Shown in pieces: positions 33,001-43,200 of a stretch of DNA of 64,000 nucleotides. Each line of letters begins with the position of its first letter. Positions within the stretch are counted from its first letter, which is position 1. The stretch is from the NCBI GenBank assembly GCA_024867545.1, contig JANFNE010000028.1, forward strand, positions 1-64,000. The letters run 5' to 3'. A model generated the notes under the pieces. That model worked only from the letters and a program-made list of their open reading frames with translations. It ran no database searches and was not told the origin of the DNA. A program made the translations under genes and the position numbers. The DNA is from Phytopythium helicoides. Taxonomy: Eukaryota > Oomycota > Peronosporomycetes > Pythiales > Pythiaceae.

Positions 33001-33845
33001 TGGTGAGTCCCGAGCGTCTGCTGGAGTACACGGCAATCCCACCAGAAGGTGGACTGAAGAGTGGTAGCGTCGTTCGCCCTCCTGCGGAGTGGCCGACTCG
33101 AGGCAGCATCGTTTTCTCCAAAGTCGCATACCGATACGACGATGCCGGCGGTCCGCTTGTTCTCAAGGACGTATCGTTCAGCATCGGCAGCAAGGAAAAG
33201 ATTGGCATTGTCGGCCGAACTGGCGCTGGCAAGTCGAGCTTGACCATGGCGCTGTTCCGCATCAACGAGCTCGCAGCAGGCACCATCTCGATCGATGGCA
33301 TCGATATCTCGACGATCTCGCTGCATGCGCTGCGGTCGCACATGACCATCATCCCGCAGTCGCCTGTACTGTTCAAGGGTACCCTCCGGAACTACCTCGA
33401 CCCGTTCGACGAGTTCTCGGATGCCGATATCTGGTCGTCTCTCGAGCGCGTCGACATGAAGCAGCAGGTGTCTGAGCTCGATGGCAAGCTGTCGCACGAG
33501 CTGAGCGAGAACGGAGAGAACTTCAGTGTTGGCGAGCGGCAGATGCTGTGCATGGCTCGCGCGCTGCTGACCAAGAGCCGTATCGTGGTGATGGATGAGG
33601 CGACGGCATCGATCGACCACGCGACGGAGAAGAAGCTGCAGGAGATGATTGCACGGGACTTCCAGGACGCGACGGTGTTGACAATTGCTCATCGCTTGGC
33701 GACGGTGCTGGACTCGGATCGTATCATGGTGTTGAGCGATGGTAAGGTGGTGGAGTTTGGTGCTCCTGGCGAGTTGGCTGTTGTTGAGGGCGGTGTATTC
33801 CGTGAGCTTGCGAGCGAGGGCGGGTACTTGGATCAGTTGGTGTAG
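30042..33845 (+). CDS. ABCC-type full ABC transporter, copy E
   Basis: Intact single-exon gene of 1267 residues beginning MRSYATFPPADDAQ. TMD1 contains a Lys/Ser/Asp-rich loop (ARGKGPNNSEKKDGDSQE, about 185-202) absent from the other groups. NBD1 has GSVGSGKS, LSGGQKAR and VYILDSPLAAVDA; NBD2 has GRTGAGKS, FSVGERQ and MDEATASID. The protein is the same as copy F apart from residue 13 (Ala here, Val in F) and the last residue (Val here, Leu in F). From KVDMKQQ-like sequence to the end it also matches A, B, C, G and H, while upstream NBD2 sequence is its own. It is probably an efflux pump of the same type, with a substrate range distinct from the B group. Confidence 0.94.
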   Translation: MRSYATFPPADDAQANKRSPLTSAGPLSRLLLAFVSPLMRTGSARQLETRDLWPLDAENRTANVSSAFRATLRSCNGSLLRAMLRTFGVAVLVSAVATLLSVACAVLAPLVLHRVVDAMAEPAADMERDLTTWLLVFFAAKLANALVSAQANLYLQIVSNRVYNALRAVLFEKALRRSARGKGPNNSEKKDGDSQEAAAVDLANLYSTDVGNLLYSVYQCNNLWILPLQIGVVIYFLYAILGAAAFAGLGVIVLTMVLSFFIALMIGGVFEQIMARKDARMKAIKEAFGAIQIVKLNAWEDKFAERIRELRSKELDSVGRFAYTISATVFLLWASPILVSAISFAVYALVMGQQLTAAKVFTSIALFNAIREPLRQLPTVLQMTIQAVVSLGRINEFLAMEEYNSSNVTRVSIGETSSLLSPGVAVSIEDASFGWSNDSPTLKNVNLEVREGDLVVVHGSVGSGKSTLCMSLLGETHKLSGRVVIRGSVAYYSQQTWIQNLTVRENIVFGLPFDQTKYQQVIEACGLLPDLQQLAAGDSTEIGQKGVNLSGGQKARVCLARACYADADVYILDSPLAAVDAVVQKEIFNKCICGLLATKTIVLVTHNPEVIGSSTANCKVLIANNGEEVTVTREAVVRPRSEYRLVDVTEEVGDSDAKNGEGSDDSGRLIVEEERVAGRVSKSVYWAYFKAVGGVRVCAFLLLVQFLWQGFQISSDLWLSHWTGQRVDADTASDQNVDVKYNITVYSLLGAGTAFMVLVRVVVISFLGLKASRELFEAMTRALLHAPLRFFDTNPIGRIVNRYGDDLTAVDLSVQFAFGSFLAYVFFTTCQLATAVYMVSFLGLLIIPLVYMYATVANYYLASSREVARHFRVSESPLLSHVTQSEEGVVVLRAFGNRAIQNAVAENVALNDTVTRVWVVKAATDQWFALRIELVGCGVVTLIVSSLIYLRAVLSPGLVGLAFTYALSVDGGLAGLVQVWSWLEIEMVSPERLLEYTAIPPEGGLKSGSVVRPPAEWPTRGSIVFSKVAYRYDDAGGPLVLKDVSFSIGSKEKIGIVGRTGAGKSSLTMALFRINELAAGTISIDGIDISTISLHALRSHMTIIPQSPVLFKGTLRNYLDPFDEFSDADIWSSLERVDMKQQVSELDGKLSHELSENGENFSVGERQMLCMARALLTKSRIVVMDEATASIDHATEKKLQEMIARDFQDATVLTIAHRLATVLDSDRIMVLSDGKVVEFGAPGELAVVEGGVFRELASEGGYLDQLV

Positions 33846-33911
33846 ACCCCTTTGGCTGTTTATGATGGTTTCATGTTGATGTACACTCTGTCAAAAGACC
33901 TCAACACAGAT

Positions 33912-35135
33912 CGAGGATTTTGGCAGTAAACTTGGCATTCTATGCATTTAGCTTTCGCCTATCCGAAACAGATATTGCGATATCGCTGTCCAAATCATGC
34001 TCTTTTGCTCCGGTGTCGAGGTTACCAACCTCTTCCAGCTTCAAGAACTCGTCCAAACGTCCAACTGCCACTCTGGCGCGCTCCATAACCTGTATCGCAC
34101 CTGGGAAGTCCCGAAGCGGACCACGAAGTGCGTTGAATAGCGCAATCGCAGTGAAAACCTTCGCGGCAGTCAACTTCTGTCCCATTACCAGCACGTACAC
34201 AGCGAATGAAGCCGCAGATACGAAAATTGGAGTCGCCCACAGAACGAAAGTTGTGAGTGCAGACAGCACCATGTACTTGGTGATGTACGCAAGTTCAATC
34301 ACTCGTAGTTCGAGGATCTTGGAAGTGAACTTGGCGTCCCACGCATTTAGCTTGACAGTTTGGATTGCTCCGAGCACCTGCTTTACGGTCTTCATTCGCA
34401 CGTCGCGAGTGCTCATAATCTGGCTGTACGTCGCTCCAGACAAACGAGCGACTCCAGCACCGATCAACACCGACATGACCGCGACAGCCGCACCAGCGAA
34501 CGCGGCAACACCCAGTGTGGCGTACAGCAGCGACATAATCACGATCGTCTCGAGTGGCAGCAGCCATAGGTTGTTGATCTGGAACGCGGCGTGCATGAGC
34601 GTGCCTGTGTCGACGGTCAGTAGCGTCTGCGGCTCGATGCCGGTGTCGTTGGCATCCGCTGGACTGCGGTGCAGAACCTTGCGGAACACAAGCATCTTGA
34701 CGCTGGCGAGCAGTCGGATAACCACTGTCTCTCGGCGAAAGTTGGCGTGTGCGGCTACCACAGCGTCCACGACCTTGAGCGCGAGGAATGCTGCGAGCCA
34801 CCCGACGACGACCACCACATCGACCTCTACAGCGGTGAAGCCGTCAATGACCCGATACAGCGTGACCGGCGCTGCGACGCTGGTACAGAAGGACGAGAGA
34901 AGCGCAGCCGCCCCGTAGATCACGAACTCGAGCGTGTACGTGTGTGCGATGGCGCGCACCAGCGACGGGTGGTGCAGACGCCGGAAGTTGCGGTCGAAGG
35001 CGTCGAATGCTCGCGAGAGGTCGTTGCGGCCGTGCAGAGGCCACAGGTCTTCCTGTTGGAGCTGTCGCGCGTTGCCAGCTGCCAGCAGTGAAGACCCGAA
35101 CGAAAAGAGCAGGCGAGAGAGTAGTGGCGCATCAC
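33912..35135 (-). pseudogene. Inverted, broken copy of ABCC gene D
   Basis: On the minus strand the sequence follows copy D closely from LLFSFGSSLLAAGNARQ (about 35125) through TMD1 to the first residues of NBD1 (IAISVSD, about 33965). The frame is open from about 35135 to 33940. At that point it jumps back to a second, diverged copy of a TMD1 segment (KLNA, stop, NAKFTAKILDL), then homology ends near 33912. The N-terminal 30 residues, most of NBD1, TMD2 and NBD2 are absent, so it cannot make a transporter. It lies head-on between E and F. Its high similarity to D and open frame indicate a recent event. Confidence 0.85.
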
Positions 35136-36070
35136 AGGGAAGTATTCCCGAAGCCGTGCGCTTTAAAGTCCACAGCGGTCAGAGTGCCGCTGACCATGCA
35201 TCTACAATGTTGAGTGATCTCGTATCGGTAGGACACGAGGTCGAGCTCACAGCTGCCGCGCTGCACGTAAATCGTACAGTATATTACGGTGACCGCCATG
35301 GTGCTCGTACCACAGATCGCGGTGTCACAAGGATCAGCTGTCCCTAGGAAGCGCGGATTGGTAATTCCAACGCATCACAAACGCAAGCACCGTGAGAACC
35401 CCAACTCCAATATGTGAAAAAACAGTAGAAGCCAATCACTTCCTGTACAGCGGTGGACCATGCGCTAAGCTTGGCGAGTCGAAACCATGGTATTCAAACT
35501 CCAGATTCATCTTGAATAATCACAGATACGGCCACACTGAAAAAGACACATCTCCACTGCAGTCTTGCTTGAGCTCTTCGCTCGCGAATGACGAGACAGC
35601 GACGGGTCCAGACAATGGGGGCTTGACACTGTCTGGACCCGTCCCGAGCACCAGTGGTGGTCGGTTATAGTGTTCGCCTCGGCCTGAGCATGATAGCAGC
35701 CGCACACGCTTCTAGCCTCACTGTGAACTGGAGCTGATACTGGCTGTCCACCAGTTTACCAGCAACGAGGTTGAAGCACAAGCACTCCTCGCAGGAATGC
35801 GCGTCATCCAAACAGTCTGGTCGGATGCGCATCAAAAGGACGGACCACCTCACGATGGCACTGCTGGGTATGCAACGAGAACCTTAAAGGCTCCGTCATT
35901 TCCTCGGAGCATCTGATGAGTGGAGTGGATCCAATTTGAATGCCACCGCACCCTTGGAATCTGCCGTCCAACCACCTCCCCATTCTCCAATCGACCCACT
36001 CACGGACACACCACTCATTCCAGCAGCCGCACGGACACAAACACTGGCGCCAATCTCCCGCCGGCCGGCC
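35136..36070. other. Intergenic region before F, with a perfect stem-loop
   Basis: No gene is supported. The region contains a perfect 14-bp inverted repeat with a 15-base loop (35601-35614 with 35630-35643, GACGGGTCCAGACA and its complement) and, at 35770-35855, sequence related to the E upstream flank. The frame of F is open upstream to a Met at 35936, but that extension is not shared with E. Confidence 0.5.
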
Positions 36071-39000
36071 ATGCGCAGCTACGCGACGTTCCCCCCGGCC
36101 GACGACGTCCAAGCCAACAAGCGCAGCCCGCTCACCTCCGCGGGCCCGCTCTCGCGGCTCCTGCTGGCGTTCGTCAGCCCGCTCATGCGCACGGGAAGCG
36201 CGCGGCAGCTCGAGACGCGCGACTTGTGGCCGCTGGACGCCGAAAACCGCACGGCCAACGTCTCCAGCGCCTTCCGAGCCACGCTTCGCAGCTGCAATGG
36301 GTCGCTGCTGCGCGCCATGCTGCGCACCTTCGGCGTCGCAGTGCTAGTTAGCGCCGTCGCCACGCTGCTGTCTGTCGCCTGCGCAGTGCTGGCGCCGCTC
36401 GTGCTGCACCGCGTGGTGGACGCGATGGCGGAGCCAGCGGCAGACATGGAGCGAGATCTCACCACTTGGCTGCTCGTTTTCTTCGCTGCAAAGCTCGCGA
36501 ACGCGCTCGTCAGCGCCCAAGCGAATCTGTATTTGCAGATTGTGTCCAACCGTGTGTACAATGCATTACGCGCTGTGCTGTTCGAGAAGGCGCTGCGTCG
36601 CAGTGCGCGTGGCAAGGGACCTAACAACAGCGAGAAGAAAGATGGGGATAGTCAAGAGGCTGCAGCCGTCGACCTCGCCAATCTCTACTCCACCGACGTT
36701 GGAAACCTGCTCTACTCAGTCTACCAGTGCAACAACCTCTGGATTCTGCCGCTGCAGATCGGCGTCGTCATCTACTTCCTTTACGCCATCCTCGGCGCCG
36801 CCGCCTTCGCAGGACTCGGCGTTATCGTTCTCACCATGGTCCTTAGCTTCTTTATCGCGCTCATGATTGGCGGTGTGTTCGAGCAAATCATGGCGCGCAA
36901 AGATGCGCGTATGAAAGCCATCAAGGAGGCGTTCGGTGCCATCCAGATCGTCAAACTCAACGCGTGGGAGGACAAGTTTGCTGAGCGGATCCGAGAGCTG
37001 CGCTCCAAGGAGCTCGATTCCGTTGGTCGATTCGCGTATACCATCTCTGCAACGGTCTTCTTGCTGTGGGCGTCTCCCATCCTTGTGTCAGCGATCTCGT
37101 TTGCCGTGTACGCTCTTGTGATGGGTCAGCAGCTCACAGCAGCCAAGGTGTTCACTTCCATCGCACTATTCAATGCGATTCGCGAACCGCTACGACAGCT
37201 CCCGACTGTCTTACAAATGACAATTCAGGCTGTCGTGTCACTTGGCCGTATCAACGAGTTCCTCGCGATGGAAGAGTACAACTCCAGCAATGTCACTCGC
37301 GTCTCAATCGGTGAGACCTCCTCCCTTCTTTCCCCAGGAGTAGCTGTCTCCATCGAAGACGCCTCGTTCGGCTGGTCGAATGATTCCCCCACGCTCAAGA
37401 ATGTCAACTTGGAGGTGCGAGAAGGCGATCTTGTTGTTGTCCATGGATCTGTGGGAAGCGGCAAGTCGACACTGTGTATGTCTCTGCTTGGTGAGACTCA
37501 CAAACTCAGTGGTAGAGTGGTGATCCGTGGCTCAGTTGCCTACTACTCGCAGCAAACGTGGATCCAGAACCTCACAGTTCGTGAAAACATCGTGTTTGGT
37601 CTCCCGTTTGACCAGACCAAGTACCAGCAGGTCATTGAAGCATGCGGACTCCTTCCAGACCTCCAGCAATTGGCAGCAGGTGACTCGACGGAGATCGGCC
37701 AGAAGGGTGTTAACCTGTCCGGCGGACAGAAAGCACGAGTTTGTCTGGCTCGAGCCTGTTATGCGGATGCTGATGTGTACATCTTAGACTCGCCATTGGC
37801 AGCCGTGGATGCAGTGGTTCAGAAGGAGATTTTCAACAAGTGTATCTGCGGTCTTCTTGCGACCAAGACGATCGTGCTAGTAACACACAACCCGGAGGTC
37901 ATCGGATCTAGTACCGCCAACTGCAAGGTTCTGATTGCAAACAACGGCGAGGAAGTCACTGTGACTCGCGAAGCTGTCGTGCGTCCGAGAAGCGAGTACA
38001 GGCTTGTAGATGTCACCGAAGAAGTCGGGGATAGTGACGCAAAGAATGGGGAGGGTTCCGATGATTCAGGGCGGCTGATTGTGGAAGAAGAGCGAGTGGC
38101 TGGTCGTGTATCGAAGAGCGTGTACTGGGCCTACTTCAAGGCTGTGGGCGGTGTACGAGTGTGCGCTTTCCTGCTGCTCGTCCAGTTTCTGTGGCAAGGA
38201 TTCCAGATCAGTAGCGACTTGTGGCTCAGCCACTGGACTGGCCAACGTGTGGACGCCGATACTGCGAGTGACCAGAACGTCGACGTCAAGTACAACATCA
38301 CTGTCTACTCGCTGCTGGGTGCCGGTACTGCATTCATGGTACTCGTTCGCGTCGTGGTGATCTCATTCCTTGGCCTGAAAGCGTCACGAGAGCTCTTCGA
38401 AGCGATGACGAGGGCGTTGCTGCATGCACCACTGCGATTTTTCGACACGAACCCAATCGGCCGCATCGTTAACCGATACGGCGATGATTTGACGGCGGTG
38501 GACCTGTCAGTGCAGTTCGCCTTTGGTAGTTTTCTCGCGTACGTGTTCTTCACGACGTGCCAGCTGGCGACTGCAGTGTACATGGTTAGCTTTTTGGGTC
38601 TCCTCATCATCCCACTCGTGTACATGTACGCGACGGTGGCCAACTACTACCTCGCGTCATCTCGTGAGGTCGCTCGGCACTTCCGTGTGAGCGAGTCTCC
38701 GCTCCTGAGCCACGTGACGCAGTCGGAAGAAGGAGTCGTTGTCCTTCGCGCTTTCGGCAACCGCGCAATCCAGAACGCAGTCGCGGAGAACGTCGCACTG
38801 AACGACACAGTCACGCGCGTGTGGGTGGTCAAGGCGGCCACGGATCAATGGTTTGCGCTGAGGATAGAGCTCGTCGGGTGCGGAGTCGTGACGCTTATTG
38901 TGTCTTCGCTTATCTACCTTCGAGCTGTACTCTCTCCTGGGTTGGTCGGCTTGGCGTTCACGTACGCCTTGAGCGTTGACGGCGGACTTGCGGGACTTGT

Positions 39001-39874
39001 ACAAGTCTGGTCATGGCTTGAGATTGAGATGGTGAGTCCCGAGCGTCTGCTGGAGTACACGGCAATCCCACCAGAAGGTGGACTGAAGAGTGGTAGCGTC
39101 GTTCGCCCTCCTGCGGAGTGGCCGACTCGAGGCAGCATCGTTTTCTCCAAAGTCGCATACCGATACGACGATGCCGGCGGTCCGCTTGTTCTCAAGGACG
39201 TATCGTTCAGCATCGGCAGCAAGGAAAAGATTGGCATTGTCGGCCGAACTGGCGCTGGCAAGTCGAGCTTGACCATGGCGCTGTTCCGCATCAACGAGCT
39301 CGCAGCAGGCACCATCTCGATCGATGGCATCGATATCTCGACGATCTCGCTGCATGCGCTGCGGTCGCACATGACCATCATCCCGCAGTCGCCTGTACTG
39401 TTCAAGGGTACCCTCCGGAACTACCTCGACCCGTTCGACGAGTTCTCGGATGCCGATATCTGGTCGTCTCTCGAGCGCGTCGACATGAAGCAGCAGGTGT
39501 CTGAGCTCGATGGCAAGCTGTCGCACGAGCTGAGCGAGAACGGAGAGAACTTCAGTGTTGGCGAGCGGCAGATGCTGTGCATGGCTCGCGCGCTGCTGAC
39601 CAAGAGCCGTATCGTGGTGATGGATGAGGCGACGGCATCGATCGACCACGCGACGGAGAAGAAGCTGCAGGAGATGATTGCACGGGACTTCCAGGACGCG
39701 ACGGTGTTGACAATTGCTCATCGCTTGGCGACGGTGCTGGACTCGGATCGTATCATGGTGTTGAGCGATGGTAAGGTGGTGGAGTTTGGTGCTCCTGGCG
39801 AGTTGGCTGTTGTTGAGGGCGGTGTATTCCGTGAGCTTGCGAGCGAGGGCGGGTACTTGGATCAGTTGCTGTAA
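36071..39874 (+). CDS. ABCC-type full ABC transporter, copy F
   Basis: Intact single-exon gene of 1267 residues, a near-exact duplicate of E at a constant offset of 6029 bases with no indel over 3.8 kb. I found only the codon 13 change (GCC to GTC), a nearby synonymous change (AAT to AAC) and the last sense codon. Similarity stops at the start codon and at the stop codon. Domains and motifs are as in E: GSVGSGKS, LSGGQKAR and LDSPLAAVDA in NBD1, then GRTGAGKS, FSVGERQ and MDEATASID in NBD2. An upstream in-frame Met at 35936 would add 45 Pro/Thr-rich residues, but the Met matching E is preferred. It is followed by copy G, 341 bases downstream on the same strand. Confidence 0.93.
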   Translation: MRSYATFPPADDVQANKRSPLTSAGPLSRLLLAFVSPLMRTGSARQLETRDLWPLDAENRTANVSSAFRATLRSCNGSLLRAMLRTFGVAVLVSAVATLLSVACAVLAPLVLHRVVDAMAEPAADMERDLTTWLLVFFAAKLANALVSAQANLYLQIVSNRVYNALRAVLFEKALRRSARGKGPNNSEKKDGDSQEAAAVDLANLYSTDVGNLLYSVYQCNNLWILPLQIGVVIYFLYAILGAAAFAGLGVIVLTMVLSFFIALMIGGVFEQIMARKDARMKAIKEAFGAIQIVKLNAWEDKFAERIRELRSKELDSVGRFAYTISATVFLLWASPILVSAISFAVYALVMGQQLTAAKVFTSIALFNAIREPLRQLPTVLQMTIQAVVSLGRINEFLAMEEYNSSNVTRVSIGETSSLLSPGVAVSIEDASFGWSNDSPTLKNVNLEVREGDLVVVHGSVGSGKSTLCMSLLGETHKLSGRVVIRGSVAYYSQQTWIQNLTVRENIVFGLPFDQTKYQQVIEACGLLPDLQQLAAGDSTEIGQKGVNLSGGQKARVCLARACYADADVYILDSPLAAVDAVVQKEIFNKCICGLLATKTIVLVTHNPEVIGSSTANCKVLIANNGEEVTVTREAVVRPRSEYRLVDVTEEVGDSDAKNGEGSDDSGRLIVEEERVAGRVSKSVYWAYFKAVGGVRVCAFLLLVQFLWQGFQISSDLWLSHWTGQRVDADTASDQNVDVKYNITVYSLLGAGTAFMVLVRVVVISFLGLKASRELFEAMTRALLHAPLRFFDTNPIGRIVNRYGDDLTAVDLSVQFAFGSFLAYVFFTTCQLATAVYMVSFLGLLIIPLVYMYATVANYYLASSREVARHFRVSESPLLSHVTQSEEGVVVLRAFGNRAIQNAVAENVALNDTVTRVWVVKAATDQWFALRIELVGCGVVTLIVSSLIYLRAVLSPGLVGLAFTYALSVDGGLAGLVQVWSWLEIEMVSPERLLEYTAIPPEGGLKSGSVVRPPAEWPTRGSIVFSKVAYRYDDAGGPLVLKDVSFSIGSKEKIGIVGRTGAGKSSLTMALFRINELAAGTISIDGIDISTISLHALRSHMTIIPQSPVLFKGTLRNYLDPFDEFSDADIWSSLERVDMKQQVSELDGKLSHELSENGENFSVGERQMLCMARALLTKSRIVVMDEATASIDHATEKKLQEMIARDFQDATVLTIAHRLATVLDSDRIMVLSDGKVVEFGAPGELAVVEGGVFRELASEGGYLDQLL

Positions 39875-40181
39875 TGCGAGGATCCAATACATGTGGGTTT
39901 GTCTTGAACTTGCCTTTGACCATCACTTTCGCGCCTCGTGAGCCCATCTCAAACCTGATGCCCAGTCAGTTGGAAGGCCGTTGTACTCGAGCAGGACATA
40001 ACGCGGTCGGTTTCGACTGGCAGAGATGGCCATTGGTCTCCCAGCTGCCAATCGCAGAGTGCCGACGCACGCCAACTGCAGACCGCCGGAGCGATCGTTC
40101 CTCTCGTGATCCCAACGGTTGAGTTCACCAGTGGTGAGCGAGCAGAGGCGCGGCGGACCACGACACGAATGAAGGTGGCGC
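39875..40181. other. F-G spacer, empty-site counterpart of the C-B spacer
   Basis: It matches the C-B spacer on both sides of the hAT insertion: the left part resembles 21117-21324 inverted, and the right part (GCGGACCACGACACGAATGA) resembles 17830-17870 inverted. No gene. Confidence 0.65.
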
Positions 40182-40198
40182 TCACTCTCGCATTCGCC
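40182..40198 (+). promoter_or_regulatory. Shared Inr-like start-site motif, copy G
   Basis: TCACTCTCGCATTCGCC, identical to the block in front of B and H, 17 bases before the start codon. Similarity to B extends upstream through CACGACACGAATGAAGGTGG. Confidence 0.6.
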
Positions 40199-40215
40199 AG
40201 CGACCGCCAACAGCC

Positions 40216-43200
40216 ATGAGCTCCTCGCCACTGGCTCAAGCGTCCAATCGAGGCTACGCCACCTTCCCTGATAAGCCCAAACACAAGCCAGCCCCTCTGC
40301 CGTCGCCCAGTGCCGCGTCATGGATCTCCAGACTGCTCTTCCGCTATGCCAACCCCATGATGCAGACTGGTAATGAACGCCAGCTCGACATGGACGACCT
40401 GTGGGAGCTCGAGGGTGAGAACCAGTCTGCGGTCGCTTTCGAGCGTTTCCACGAACAGTACGAGCGCCACGGACGATCACTGCTTCGAGCCATGTTCGCC
40501 ACGTACGGCCCGCGAGTTGCTGCGTGCGGGTTGGCGACGGCCGTCACGACTGCCTGCAATCTGTTCGCTCCGGTTGTGCTGCACCACGTGATCGATGCTT
40601 TCGCTTCGCCGGAGATCGACGCGAGTGACTTGACGCGGTGGCTGAGTGCTTTCTTCGCCTCGCGTCTGATCATCGCTTTCGTGTCGACGCAGACGACGTT
40701 CGCGCTTGATATGATGGCGTTGCGTCTGCTGGCCGCGCTGAAGGGAATATTGTTCCGTAAAGCCATGCGCCGCAGCTTGCAGAGTCGTGGAGACACAAAG
40801 GCTGTCGAGATCGCGAACCTGTTCACTTCCGACATGTCGAGCATCATGTGGGCGGCGTACGAGTTCAACAGCTTCTGGATTTTGCCCATTCAGATCGGTG
40901 TAGTCATCTACATGCTGTACTACGTCATTGGCTGGGCTGCTTTTGCCGGCTTGGGAGTCATCGCTGTCTCCATGGTCATCGCATTCTTCATCAGCAAAGC
41001 AAGTGGTGTAGCATACGCCACTATGATGAAGCGGAAAGACGATCGTATGAAAGTTATCAAGGAGGTGTTCAACGCTATCCAGATCGTCAAGCTGAATGCA
41101 TGGGAAGGAAAATTCTTGGATAAGATTATGAACCTTCGAGCCGATGAACTACGTGAAGTGGCGCGGTTCTTATACATCACATCCGCGTCCATCTTTGTTC
41201 TGTGGTCGTCACCGTTGTTTGTCTCGACAATTTCCTTCGCTGTCTACGCACTCGTCATGGACCAAACATTGACTGCTGCCAAGGTATTCACCGCAATCGC
41301 ACTCTTCAACTCGTTGAGGGACCCTCTTCGCGATCTACCATCCGTTATACAACAGTGCATCAAAGCCAAGGTTTCTATCGATCGCATGGGAGACTACCTC
41401 GATTTGTCCGAAGTCGACCCAACTGATGTCATTCGCACACAAACACCCAATGCAGATAACGTTGTCGTCTCGATTGAGAAAGGATCATTTGGCTGGACAA
41501 AAGAAGCATCGAACCTCAGTAACGTGAACCTCAACATCAAGAAGGGGGACCTCGTCGTTGTCCAAGGACCTGTCGGAGCCGGAAAATCGTCACTGTGTGC
41601 AGCTCTTCTTGGAGAGATGACCAAAACCTCTGGGCAAGTCTTCGTCGCTGGCTCCGTCGCATACTATGCACAACAACCGTGGATCCAGAACATGTCGATC
41701 CGTGACAACATCCTCTTCGGACATCCTCTCGATGAGCGCAGATACCAACAAGTACTGGACGCATGTGGACTTCTCCCTGATCTCAAACAGTTTCCCGGTG
41801 GTGACTTGACGGAGATTGGACACAAGGGTATCAACCTCTCGGGCGGACAGAAGGCTCGTGTGAGTTTGGCTCGCGCATGCTACTCGGATGCTGACATTTT
41901 CATTTTGGACTCTCCGTTGGCTGCGGTGGACGCGGTTGTTCAGAGTGAGATCTTCAGCAAGTGCATTTGCGGATTGCTGGAGGACAAGACTGTGATTTTG
42001 GTGACTCACAGTCTGGATATCATTGCTTCGGAGGCAGTCAACGTGCGTGTTGTGATTGGCAATGGTAAGGTGACTGTGGAAGAGTCGAAGCGTGATCCGA
42101 AGCGACCACGCAGTTCCTACGTGAAGTCCACAACATCCCCAAATGTACATGTAGCACAAGATTTGACTGAGTTGGGAAGTTCGACGGGGGGTCGTTTGAT
42201 TGACGACGAAGATCGTCAAGTTGGTCGCGTTTCGCTTAAAGTGTTCTCGCACTACTTCAATGCTTTGGGAGGGTTCAAGGTGTGTTTGCTCTTGATTTTG
42301 ATTCAGAGCGCATGGCAAGGTTTCCAGATTGCGAGTGATCTGTGGTTGAGTCACTGGACTGGACAGAAAGATGCTGCCTATGATGAAGAGAAGACGACGT
42401 ACAACATGGAGATCTACGCTCTGTTGTCTGGTGGAAGTGCCTTGATGGTATTGGCTCGAGCGTTGTCAGTCGCTACGTTTGGTCTCCGAGGTGCTCGATC
42501 CATGTTTGAGTCGATGACGAAGTCGTTATTGAGTGCTCCTTTGCGATTCTTTGATGCGAATCCGATCGGTCGAATCACCAATCGGTATGGCGATGATATC
42601 GCATCGCTTGACACAGACCTTCCGTTCTCGTGTGGAAGCTTCTTGGTTGCTCTCTTTTTTACCTGCTGCCAGCTAGCTACTGCTGTCTATATTGTCCGCA
42701 TACTTGGTTTTTTCGTCATTCCACTAGCTTACATCTACGTGACTATTGGGAGCTTCTATCTGCTGCCATCGCGTGAAATTTCCCGTTTGATCAAGGTCGC
42801 TTCTTCACCGGTACTCAGTCATGTCTCTCAGTCGGAAGACGGTGTTGTGACTATTCGGGCATTTGGTCCAGACTGTGTCCACCGCATTCTCGATGAGAAT
42901 TTTGCTCGCAACGATGTCAACAACCGCGCGTGGTACGCTGACACCATTGCAAGTGAATGGTTTCAGGTGCGCATGCAGCTTCTTGGGTGTGCCATTGTGA
43001 TCTGTATCGTGTCGTCGCTGGTGTATCTCCGAGGAGTACTCTCACCCGGAATGGTCGGTGTCGCCTTCACATATGCTTTGAGCATTGACAGTCGGTTAGC
43101 AAGACTTATCCAAGTTTGGTCATGGTTGGAGATTGAAATGGTCGCCCCAGAGCGGATCCACGAGTTTGCCAACATTACCCCGGAAGGCAACAACAACGTC

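Noticed and set aside
35601..35643. Stem-loop as a transcription terminator
   Set aside because: Perfect 14-bp stem, but no T-run, and eukaryotic Pol II genes do not end this way.
35936..36070. 45-residue N-terminal extension of ABCC F
   Set aside because: Not shared with the otherwise identical copy E; probably 5' UTR.
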